Shown here one piece after another: positions 1 to 5,967 of a stretch of DNA of 6,368 nucleotides. A program made the position numbers and the translations under genes. The first letter of the stretch is position 1; the number at the start of each line of letters is the position of its first letter. The notes under the pieces were generated by a model. That model saw nothing but the letters and a program-made list of their open reading frames with translations. It was not told the DNA's origin and did not search any database. The stretch spans positions 1-6,368 of the forward strand of contig JABSQI010000105.1 of assembly GCA_013215905.1 (NCBI GenBank), in the 5' to 3' direction. The DNA is from Legionellales bacterium. Its GTDB lineage: Bacteria; Pseudomonadota; Gammaproteobacteria; PIVX01.

Positions 1-195
1 AAAATAACGGCAAAGCTCCAATTTAATAAAATACTATACTCCATAAATATCTATATATGTAAAAACATAAAAGTATACTAACTTATTATATATATCTTGT
101 ACATGAGTTTTAATATGTATTAAAAACTAAGATTTGATTAATATTATACATTTTGATAGACATTTATTATAAATTTTTGAAGTATTTGTATTGAT
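1..195. other. Non-coding AT-rich stretch upstream of the RRM gene
   Basis: All frames are interrupted by frequent stops and no reading frame resembles a known protein. I see no tRNA-like fold, no tandem repeat and no long inverted repeat. The stretch lies upstream of a good promoter and may simply be intergenic, or may hold the distal control region of a gene beyond the left edge. Confidence 0.5.
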
Positions 196-224
196 CTGAC
201 ATTTATCATTTTACACATTATAAT
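196..224 (+). promoter_or_regulatory. Sigma70-type promoter for the RRM gene
   Basis: A -35 box CTGACA (196-201, five of six consensus bases) is followed by a 17-base spacer and a perfect -10 box TATAAT (219-224). Transcription would start near 231 and give a leader of roughly 57 bases. The leader holds a small inverted repeat (GTTAT/ATAAC, 245-255) and then a GGAGG ribosome binding site at 276-280. AT-rich DNA yields chance -10 boxes, but the near-consensus pair at ideal spacing makes this the best promoter in the window. Confidence 0.65.
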
Positions 225-287
225 AATCAACAATTATTAATTAGGTTATTATAACTTATTATTTTTCATGATTCTGGAGGTATTTGA

Positions 288-596
288 ATGTTTAATTTAA
301 TAAAAAACTTTTTCTGCAAAATTTTTTCCCAATCAAAATCCAATAATACACTCTACGTTGGCAACCTTATCTATTCTGCAACAAAATCTGACTTACAGAA
401 CGCATTTTCAAAATTTGGGGATATTGAAAATACAAGAATTATTAGAGATAATCGCACAAGAAAATCTAAAGGTTATGGCTTTGTTACATATAAATCTTCT
501 AAGTGTGCTATTTCTGCTTTATGTATGGAAGGAAAGTCAATTAAAGGTAGACCTGTTAGGGTTAGGTTAGCTAATTCAAAATCATCGGATAGATAA
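288..596 (+). CDS. RRM-domain RNA-binding protein
   Basis: This 102-residue protein is a single RNA recognition motif that binds single-stranded RNA. RNP2 is LYVGNL (residues 22-27) and RNP1 is KGYGFVTY (61-68), with the aromatic residues that stack on RNA bases. The domain is complete: a helix around 33-43 (SDLQNAFSKFG), a second helix around 71-81, and a final strand ending RPVRVRLAN. Bacterial single-RRM proteins are known in cyanobacteria and several proteobacteria; their targets are mostly unknown. The first 20 residues are an extension of alternating hydrophobic and basic residues (MFNLIKNFFCKIF), unusual for the family, which often begins near RNP2. The start is supported by a GGAGG ribosome binding site seven bases upstream. 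The gene stands alone after a strong promoter and ends 8 bases from the convergent sufT stop, with no hairpin terminator visible. Confidence 0.93.
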   Translation: MFNLIKNFFCKIFSQSKSNNTLYVGNLIYSATKSDLQNAFSKFGDIENTRIIRDNRTRKSKGYGFVTYKSSKCAISALCMEGKSIKGRPVRVRLANSKSSDR

Positions 597-604
597 AATC
601 CATT

Positions 605-1177
605 TTATAATAAACCCAAAGATAATTTTCCAGCTTCAGAAACTTTGTCAGATGACCAAGGAGGATCAAATACTAGCTCGATTTCTACTTTCAAAACATT
701 TTTTAGCGATTGTAACCGCATTTTGATATCGTCAATAATAACTGGTCCCATTGCACAAGCTGGCGCAGTTAAAGTCATCTCTATATAAACAAAACTACCA
801 AATCCCTCTAAATTATTTTCTATACGGCAATCATAAATCAAACCAAGCTCAACTATATTAACAGGGATCTCAGGATCATAACACTTCCTCAACTCATTCC
901 ACACATCATCTGAACTAATAAAGCCATCCGGCGTCACTCCAACATCCGCCTTCTTTATCTTTCTACATGGGGGAAGTTTAATGCCGAGGGAATCAGCATC
1001 ATCACCATTTATTCTTACTAAATTTCCATCTACGACAACGGTAAAGTTCCCACCAAGCACCTGTTGGACATTTACTATTGTACCAACAGGTAGAACTATT
1101 TTCTCAGCTGAAGGAATTCGAATAGCCTTACAGTCACGTAATAATTGTATTGGCTGTCCAGGTCTTAATTTAGGCAT
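605..1177 (-). CDS. sufT: SufT, Fe-S protein maturation factor (MIP18/DUF59 domain)
   Basis: This 190-residue protein matches the two-part layout of SufT. Residues 1-85 are the N-terminal region (CKAIRIPSAEKIVLPVGT, then FTVVVDGNLVRINGDDADSLG). From about 88 comes a MIP18/DUF59 domain, with DPEIPVNIVELGLIYD (101-116), LTAPACAMG (136-144, conserved Cys141) and FDPPW (160-164). SufT is known from staphylococci and others as an auxiliary factor that helps deliver or mature Fe-S clusters in the cytoplasm, mostly when demand is high. No sufABCDSE gene is adjacent, so it is a solitary copy here. An in-frame TGA two codons before the ATG fixes the start; the ribosome binding site is weak (a GAG a few bases upstream). 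Length fits the long gammaproteobacterial form. It converges with the RRM gene and diverges from the symporter gene. Confidence 0.9.
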   Translation of the reverse strand: MPKLRPGQPIQLLRDCKAIRIPSAEKIVLPVGTIVNVQQVLGGNFTVVVDGNLVRINGDDADSLGIKLPPCRKIKKADVGVTPDGFISSDDVWNELRKCYDPEIPVNIVELGLIYDCRIENNLEGFGSFVYIEMTLTAPACAMGPVIIDDIKMRLQSLKNVLKVEIELVFDPPWSSDKVSEAGKLSLGLL

Positions 1178-1209
1178 TTCTCAATACTATTCCAGATTAA
1201 TTAACTACA

Positions 1210-1218
1210 TCTATATCA
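1210..1218 (-). promoter_or_regulatory. Possible extended -10 promoter for sufT
   Basis: On the minus strand the sequence reads TG, one base, then TATAGA, an extended -10 element placed about 35 bases before the sufT ATG. No good -35 box sits upstream, which extended -10 promoters can tolerate. The match is partial and the region is AT-rich, so this is tentative. Confidence 0.3.
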
Positions 1219-1274
1219 AAATTTATTAACATATTAGTATTTTTTATCGATCTAGGCAATCAAATAATGTTAAG

Positions 1275-1284
1275 ATCGGCCGAT
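1275..1284. promoter_or_regulatory. 10-bp perfect palindrome running into the symporter start codon
   Basis: ATCGGCCGAT is a perfect palindrome covering the bases just upstream of, and the first two bases of, the symporter ATG. It is the only GC-rich patch in this intergenic region. It could be an operator, or a small RNA structure hiding the start codon, or chance. It sits where a ribosome binding site is expected, and no clear one is present. A -10-like AATAAT at 1263-1268 would put the transcript start close to this palindrome. Confidence 0.3.
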
Positions 1285-2509
1285 GAATAAGTGGTCAAAC
1301 CAAAACAACACTAGTCTATTATTATTTTCTATCTTAGGCATACTAATAGGTATTTTTGATATACCTATTGTAATAGATATCTGCCAACTTGTAACTGAAA
1401 TATTTATAAAAATATTTAAATTAATAAGCATGCCAATTCTATTTTTATCTATTATCTGTTGTTTTTCAAAAATTGAAAATATTCAAGATTTCAAAAAAAT
1501 TGGCAAAAAAACAGTATCTTACACTCTATTCACTACTACAATTGCCTCATGCATTGCTTTAGGAGCATATATTACAATATCACCGGCTAATTTAATTCCA
1601 GCGAATAATTTAAGTAATCCTGTAACTCAATATAGTTTCGAATACTCAAAATATTTATTAAATACCATTCCAAACAATATATTTGCACCTTTTATCGAGT
1701 ACAACCTTCTAGCTGTTTTACTCATGGCTATATTGATTGGTTCTGCAATATATAAATTACCATCTGAGGAGAAAACCTTCTTTCAAAAATGTACTAATGG
1801 CTTATTTGCTTTATTTATGAAAATAACAGAGTTCGTTATTTTCTTGCTACCAATTGCTATTATTGCTTTTATTGCAACAATGATAAAAAGTATTTCTTCA
1901 AACTCCAATATAACTATACTGGTCCTTTATTTAGTTTGCATAGTTCTAGCCAATCTTATTCAAGGTATAATTGTCCTACCCACGATTCTATATATCAAAA
2001 AAATCTCTCCCATGAAAGTTTATAGATCCACAAAACCTGCTATAGCACTTGCCTTTTTTACCAAATCATCCACTTCAGCATTACCAGCTTCTATAAGTTA
2101 TTCTATTAATAAACTAAAAATAAATCCTCAAATTGCAAGATTTACACTGCCACTTTGTACCACTATCAATATGAATGCATGCGCAGCTTTTATACTGATC
2201 ACAATACTATTTGCTCTTGAAAGTAATGGGATAATTCTAAGCTGTAATATGATCTTAGGAGTATTTTTATTTTCAATATTCGCTGCAATAGGCAATGCAA
2301 GTGTCCCCATGGGATGTTACTTTATGGCAACTAGCTTTTTGGTATCTATGAAAATACCTCTAGACATTATGACAATAATTTTACCATTTTATATTGTCCT
2401 GGATATGCTTGAAACAGCTATAAATGTTTGGTCAGACATTTGTATCGCTAGCATAGTCAACAAAGAAACCAAATTATCTAGTATTGAAATCTCTCGAAGC
2501 TTAACTTAA
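1283..2509 (+). CDS. Dicarboxylate/amino-acid:cation symporter (DAACS, SDF family)
   Basis: This 408-residue inner-membrane protein has the glutamate-transporter fold: several hydrophobic helices, then the signature C-terminal half. The serine-rich re-entrant loop HP1 is KSSTSALPAS (261-270). TM7 carries TTINMNACAA (293-302) in place of the usual NMDGT motif. HP2 is GNASVPMG (337-344). TM8 is LDMLETAINVWSD (373-385), supplying Asp374, Thr378, Asn381 and Asp385, which line up with cation- and substrate-binding residues of archaeal GltPh. The arginine that holds the side-chain carboxylate of aspartate or glutamate is Glu377 here. From memory, the Ser/Thr transporter SstT has the same D-x-x-E-T-A-x-N pattern, so a neutral amino acid is a better guess than glutamate. 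An in-frame TAA four codons upstream fixes the ATG start; no strong ribosome binding site is seen. It ends 11 bases from the convergent protease stop. Confidence 0.9.
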   Translation: MNKWSNQNNTSLLLFSILGILIGIFDIPIVIDICQLVTEIFIKIFKLISMPILFLSIICCFSKIENIQDFKKIGKKTVSYTLFTTTIASCIALGAYITISPANLIPANNLSNPVTQYSFEYSKYLLNTIPNNIFAPFIEYNLLAVLLMAILIGSAIYKLPSEEKTFFQKCTNGLFALFMKITEFVIFLLPIAIIAFIATMIKSISSNSNITILVLYLVCIVLANLIQGIIVLPTILYIKKISPMKVYRSTKPAIALAFFTKSSTSALPASISYSINKLKINPQIARFTLPLCTTINMNACAAFILITILFALESNGIILSCNMILGVFLFSIFAAIGNASVPMGCYFMATSFLVSMKIPLDIMTIILPFYIVLDMLETAINVWSDICIASIVNKETKLSSIEISRSLT

Positions 2510-2520
2510 CTCTATTCTTT

Positions 2521-4005
2521 CTAAGATATTTTACCTATAAAGAAATCCATAGACCTATCTTCTTTAACATTATATCTCTTTAAGATACTTTGATTACGTT
2601 TTTTAGAGAAAGCATAATCAATTACTACGATACTGCTATCAAACAACTTTATTTCAAGATACTTATTTTTTGAGGTTTCTACAACCTGAATTAAATGCTG
2701 CAAATCAGATATTTCAACTCCATTTACAGATACAACAACTGCATCTCGAATATACTGATAACCCAAATTAGAAATATCTGGCAAAACTCTAGTTAGAACT
2801 ACAATTTCTTTTCGATGTTCACTTATTTCACCTTGTTTGTAATAATAAGTCAAAAGTGGTGGAGCACTAATAGCCCATTTATCCGGTCCAAAAGATTGTA
2901 TATAGTTCGCCGATAATGGCTGAAATATAAATCCACTAAAAATATAATAAGTTGGAGACTTACCGTATTGAATATCTTTTACGATATTATCTAAGTTATT
3001 CTTATCCTCAAGCTTAACTTTAAGATCTACTTCGCCCCCTTTTCTCAAAACTTTAAAATCCAATATATCGCCCACAAATGCCCTAGATATTAAATAATCG
3101 GCTCGTACTCTTTGGTTTTCTTTCAATAAAATTGTGCCATTATTGCTAATATTGCTTTTATTAATCGATAAAATAATATCTTCTTCTTTTAGTACTGACT
3201 GTTTCTTCAAGCCTCTATTAAGTTTACTTATTAATATACCTGAATGGTTTGCACCCATTTTAAATTTTTCTCGAATAGAAGGGTTTTCCATAATCTGAAC
3301 TCTTATCCCAATAGCAGGAAAGCCCTTATATGGTTTTTCTTTTGCGCCTTGAAGAAAATGTTTTAAAACCTGAATAGGGACCATATACCCTATATTCTGC
3401 CCGAATGTATAGCCTTGTGTTGCAACTCCTATTACTTTACCATTTTTCCCAATAACAGGACCTCCACTATTTCCAGGATTTATAGCCGCATCAATTTGTG
3501 ATAATAATAGTTGCTGACCACTATGAGCATATTCTTGTACTTCGATTCTAGAGACAACCCCTTGAGTTAAAGAAACTTCATCTCCTCCTACTGGAAATCC
3601 ATATACATTTACTGTTTCTCCAATATCTAATGAATCACCTATATGTAAAGGCAAAGATCCTTCCATAAATTTATTATCATTAATAGATAATAAAGCTAAA
3701 TCACAATCATGATCTACTAGTTTAACATCTGCTTGATAAGGAGTTATATCATCTGCTCTTCTAACTTCAATATACACAGCATCCGAAACAATATGGGCAT
3801 TAGTCAAGATAACATTATTACTAATGATAAAGCCTGTCCCTGTTTTCTCAAATTGCTGTGGTGATAACCAGGGTGATCTATAGTTATATGCATTACTAGT
3901 TGTATTTATCCTAACTAATGACTTATTTATATTCTCTTTATTAGCAAAACATAAACTCGCAAAAAAACAAATAGAGAAAAGAAATAGATTAATACGCATA
4001 TTCAT
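2521..4005 (-). CDS. Exported Deg/HtrA-type trypsin-like serine protease with PDZ domains
   Basis: Residue numbers count from a TTG at 4015-4017. The catalytic triad is intact: His75 in TNAHIV, Asp106 in DLALL and Ser184 in GNSGGPV, placing it in peptidase family S1C. A PDZ domain follows at about 230-335 (AIGIRVQIMENPSIREKF, then VLKEEDIILSINKSNI). A C-terminal region at about 355-485 includes YYIFSGFIFQPLS, VLPDISNLGY and VVVSVNGVEISDLQHL, recalling the second PDZ and tail of plant DEG9 more than Escherichia coli DegP. A signal peptide (INLFLFSICFFASLCFA) with probable cleavage after Ala25 implies a periplasmic or envelope location, where the family degrades or refolds damaged proteins. I start at the ATG at 4003-4005 (Met5) because the upstream TTG has no ribosome binding site and only lengthens the signal peptide; the next ATG (3997-3999) is also possible. 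Mature length is unaffected. Confidence 0.9.
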   Translation of the reverse strand: MNMRINLFLFSICFFASLCFANKENINKSLVRINTTSNAYNYRSPWLSPQQFEKTGTGFIISNNVILTNAHIVSDAVYIEVRRADDITPYQADVKLVDHDCDLALLSINDNKFMEGSLPLHIGDSLDIGETVNVYGFPVGGDEVSLTQGVVSRIEVQEYAHSGQQLLLSQIDAAINPGNSGGPVIGKNGKVIGVATQGYTFGQNIGYMVPIQVLKHFLQGAKEKPYKGFPAIGIRVQIMENPSIREKFKMGANHSGILISKLNRGLKKQSVLKEEDIILSINKSNISNNGTILLKENQRVRADYLISRAFVGDILDFKVLRKGGEVDLKVKLEDKNNLDNIVKDIQYGKSPTYYIFSGFIFQPLSANYIQSFGPDKWAISAPPLLTYYYKQGEISEHRKEIVVLTRVLPDISNLGYQYIRDAVVVSVNGVEISDLQHLIQVVETSKNKYLEIKLFDSSIVVIDYAFSKKRNQSILKRYNVKEDRSMDFFIGKIS

Positions 4006-4071
4006 TCTAATAACCAATAATTAGTAGTTTGTACAACAGCAATCTTTATTTTAGTTGCAAACTGTAAGCAC

Positions 4072-4099
4072 ATTCTACATAAAATAAACAACAACTCAA
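4072..4099 (-). promoter_or_regulatory. Candidate sigma70-type promoter for the protease gene
   Basis: Read on the minus strand, a -35 box TTGAGT (4094-4099) and a -10 box TAGAAT (4072-4077, five of six) are 16 bases apart. They would start a transcript near 4065, about 60 bases before the chosen ATG. This suggests the protease is transcribed on its own, not only from the upstream hpf gene. I see no extra motif such as a sigmaE box. Confidence 0.4.
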
Positions 4100-4202
4100 A
4101 GATTTAATTTATCCTACTAATAAAATCTCATTAATATTAGTTCTGCTGTCAAAAAATCTTCTATACGATTAAGCAGATAATATAAATTAGCAATACATTT
4201 TG

Positions 4203-4227
4203 AAAAATCTTATTCTAACAAAAGATT
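4203..4227 (-). terminator. Weak possible terminator after hpf
   Basis: About 45 bases past the hpf stop, minus-strand arms AATCTT and AAGATT flank a 10-base loop and run into a short T tract. The 6-bp stem has a single G-C pair, so it would be weak. The rest of the 255-base gap 4018-4272 shows no coding potential. Confidence 0.22.
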
Positions 4228-4272
4228 ACGACTAAGTTGCTACAATATATTTCACTATTTATGCAAGACTTT

Positions 4273-4815
4273 TTAATGATGCTTTCCACGGGTAATTCTA
4301 TTAGCTTGTTTACCCTCATTACCAAGACTTTCGATAAATTGTACCTCTGTTCCAATTTCAAGTTTCTCAAAGGAAGGATTTACAACATTTGCTGCTGAAA
4401 AATAATATTCTTCACCATTTCTCTCAATAAACCCAAATTTTTCATCAGGAAAGAGTTTAATAACCTTACCTAAAAGAGCTTGCGCTTGATCATGAGTTTT
4501 GACATCCCCTCTTTGCTTGTCTGTAAAACTATTGAGTTGTCTCCTAATAGCGTTAAAAGCATCCCTTACCGCAACATAGACATCCTCATCTACAGAGTGG
4601 TTTACTGCCAATTCTGTACCAGGTACGGTTATGTCTATACGAGCATTATACAATTTTCCTTGATGTTTATGTTTCTGAGATTGATCAATTACAATACTGC
4701 ACTGAATTATTTTATTGCAGTAAGAGTATAATTTATCAGCTTTTTTAATAATATAAGCTTCTAGAGCTTCTGAATGAGGAACATCACGAATTGTAATTCT
4801 TGGAACAAAAGCCAT
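4273..4815 (-). CDS. hpf: Ribosome hibernation factor (HPF/RaiA) fused to a cold-shock domain
   Basis: This 180-residue protein has two domains. Residues 3-100 are an HPF/RaiA (S30AE) domain: RITIRDVPHSEALEAYI, a strand-rich centre with NARIDITVPGTEL, then DEDVYVAVRDAFNAIRRQL, the helix found in ribosome-associated inhibitors. Such proteins bind the 30S decoding region when growth slows and keep ribosomes inactive. Residues 115-178 look like a cold-shock/OB fold: GKVIKLFPDEKFGFIE corresponds to the GxVKxF...KGFGFI nucleic-acid-binding strands and EYYFSAANV to the D-x-FVHxS strand. The cold-shock domain replaces the dimerisation domain of classical long HPF, so 100S formation by that route is not implied. 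The ATG at 4813-4815 is chosen because a strong GGGAGG site lies five bases upstream; the GTG at 4819-4821 overlaps that site and cannot use it. A promoter candidate lies just upstream. Confidence 0.9.
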   Translation of the reverse strand: MAFVPRITIRDVPHSEALEAYIIKKADKLYSYCNKIIQCSIVIDQSQKHKHQGKLYNARIDITVPGTELAVNHSVDEDVYVAVRDAFNAIRRQLNSFTDKQRGDVKTHDQAQALLGKVIKLFPDEKFGFIERNGEEYYFSAANVVNPSFEKLEIGTEVQFIESLGNEGKQANRITRGKHH

Positions 4816-4820
4816 ATACA

Positions 4821-4826
4821 CCTCCC
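4821..4826 (-). promoter_or_regulatory. Strong ribosome binding site that decides the hpf start
   Basis: Minus-strand GGGAGG is followed after five bases by the ATG at 4813-4815. The alternative GTG at 4819-4821 shares a base with this site, which rules it out as the main start. Confidence 0.8.
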
Positions 4827-4849
4827 GACTTAATAATTTTCCTATATTA

Positions 4850-4878
4850 ATTATACCTTGTTTAGTATATTATATTAA
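4850..4878 (-). promoter_or_regulatory. Candidate sigma70-type promoter for hpf
   Basis: On the minus strand, TTAATA (4873-4878, four of six) and a perfect TATAAT (4850-4855) are separated by 17 bases. The transcript would start near 4843, leaving a short leader with the ribosome binding site. It overlaps the candidate parB promoter on the other strand. Confidence 0.5.
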
Positions 4879-4887
4879 GCATATAAA
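4858..4887 (+). promoter_or_regulatory. Tentative promoter for parB
   Basis: TTGTTT (4858-4863) and TATAAA (4882-4887, five of six) are 18 bases apart. A second, perfect TATAAT at 4946-4951 lies only 16 bases before the parB start and has no plausible -35 box. The region is so AT-rich that several -10 boxes occur by chance; the assignment is weak. Confidence 0.28.
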
Positions 4888-4967
4888 CAATACTATTTAA
4901 TCTCGTCATTAACTGTTTATAAATAAAATTAGATATTTATTAAACTATAATTCTCAGTAAAAACATA

Positions 4968-5756
4968 ATGCACAAAAAAAATCCCCTGTTAAAAAAAATA
5001 TCAATCGAAAAACTTGTTAGAAGCAAGTTTCAACCACGAACTCATTTTTGTGAAGAGGCAATTGAAGAACTTGCTAAATCGATAAAACAAAATGGAATAT
5101 TACAACCTATAGTAGTAAGACCTACTGTAGAAGACTCAACCTACGAAATAATTGCAGGAGAAAGAAGGTGGAGAGCCGCCCAAAAAATTGGATTATCAAA
5201 AATTGATTGTTTAATAAATTCCTATACTGACCAACAGGCAGCGGCAGCAGCAGCTATTGAAAATTTAAATAGAGCTGATCTTAATCCTATCGAGGAAGCA
5301 TACGCATACCAGAGGCTAATACAGCAATTCGATATTAGCCATGAAGAAGTAGCCGCAACAATGGGGAAATCAAGAACTAAAATTACTAACAGCTTAAGAT
5401 TATTATCTTTAGATAAAAAAGTAACTGAAATGATTATTGAAGGATTAATATCGGAAAGCCATGGAAAAATAATAGCAGGTGTAGAAAAAAGACAGCAATT
5501 TAAAATTGCTTCCAAATGTATAACGAAAAATTTAAGTGTTAGACAACTAGAAAACCTAACTAAAAAAGTCCCAATAAATAAAAAAAGTTCCTGTAAAAAT
5601 ATTGAAATTACTAGTCTAGAAAATAAACTTTCTGAGTATATTGGCTCTCCAACAGAAATTACATATAATGATGGGCAAGGAAATATAAAAATCTTTTTTC
5701 AAAATCTAGATATACTCGATGGTATTTTAGAGAAAATAAAATTCATAGATACATAA
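4968..5756 (+). CDS. parB: ParB/Spo0J-family partition protein with a short N-terminus
   Basis: This 262-residue protein has the ParB CTP-binding and DNA-binding core. The motifs are QPRTHF (22-27), QNGILQPIVVRP (41-52), the GERRWRA box (64-70) and ENLNRADLNPIEEA (98-111), which form the CTPase pocket of the family. A helix-turn-helix for parS follows (HEEVAATMGKSRTKITNSLRLL, 125-146). The usual GHAR segment is altered to SHGK (164-167). The C-terminal dimerisation part is present (EITYNDGQGNIKIFFQNLDILDGILEKI). Known ParB proteins load on parS, slide as CTP-dependent clamps and stimulate ParA. The stretch usually found before the core, an Arg/Gly-rich RGLGKGL-type ParA-contact motif, is absent: only about 10 residues precede ISIEKL. 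An in-frame TAA a few codons upstream excludes a longer start in this frame. No parA and no parS is visible in the window, and the ribosome binding site is poor. Confidence 0.92.
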   Translation: MHKKNPLLKKISIEKLVRSKFQPRTHFCEEAIEELAKSIKQNGILQPIVVRPTVEDSTYEIIAGERRWRAAQKIGLSKIDCLINSYTDQQAAAAAAIENLNRADLNPIEEAYAYQRLIQQFDISHEEVAATMGKSRTKITNSLRLLSLDKKVTEMIIEGLISESHGKIIAGVEKRQQFKIASKCITKNLSVRQLENLTKKVPINKKSSCKNIEITSLENKLSEYIGSPTEITYNDGQGNIKIFFQNLDILDGILEKIKFIDT

Positions 5757-5808
5757 ATTTCGTTACGCCACAGTGGAGAAATTTCATATTATTTCCTAAT
5801 CCCTTAGT

Positions 5809-5830
5809 AAAATTACCAATTTTAATTTTT
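5809..5830 (+). terminator. Possible weak terminator after parB
   Basis: Arms AAAATT (5809-5814) and AATTTT (5818-5823) enclose a 3-base loop and are followed by AATTTTT, about 50 bases past the parB stop. The stem is all A-T pairs, so its strength is doubtful. Confidence 0.2.
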
Positions 5831-5912
5831 CTACCATATACAACCATGATGATAGATAATTATTGCATACTTATTTATTGGTTTAATCAAAAACCAGCAC
5901 GATATTATCTCA

Positions 5913-5935
5913 TAAAGCATAAATATTATGCTTTA
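5913..5935. repeat. Perfect 10-bp hairpin with 3-base loop
   Basis: Arms TAAAGCATAA (5913-5922) and TTATGCTTTA (5926-5935) are exact reverse complements around the loop ATA. It is the longest perfect hairpin I see in the window. No T tract follows in either direction, so it is not a typical terminator. It lies within the presumed IS leader, about 33 bases before the InsA-like start, where it could reduce transposase expression from read-through transcripts. Confidence 0.6.
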
Positions 5936-5967
5936 AATTAATATATTAACCAATTATTAGGATATAT

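Noticed and set aside
358..570. Reading frame inside the RRM gene
   Set aside because: It is another frame of a gene with clear RNP motifs and has no homology-like features of its own.
981..1229. Plus-strand frame opposite the sufT start
   Set aside because: It is the antisense of the SufT N-terminus with no ribosome binding site or recognisable motif.
2128..2310. Minus-strand frame inside the symporter gene
   Set aside because: It is a shadow of the TM7-HP2 coding region; its hydrophobicity mirrors that gene.
4006..4017. TTG start giving a longer protease
   Set aside because: There is no ribosome binding site for it, and ATG codons downstream leave a complete signal peptide.
4018..4272. 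Small RNA or tRNA in the protease-hpf gap
   Set aside because: No cloverleaf, no conserved RNA motif and only a weak AT hairpin could be seen.
4480..4731. Plus-strand frame opposite hpf
   Set aside because: It lies wholly opposite a well supported two-domain gene and resembles nothing known.
4816..4821. GTG start for hpf
   Set aside because: It overlaps the GGGAGG ribosome binding site, which is correctly spaced for the ATG at 4813-4815.
4816..4967. parS site near parB
   Set aside because: No TGTTTCACGTGAAACA-like palindrome was found here or elsewhere in the window.
5222..5515. Minus-strand frame opposite parB
   Set aside because: It is opposite the ParB HTH region; the Ala run is the complement of the ParB alanine stretch.
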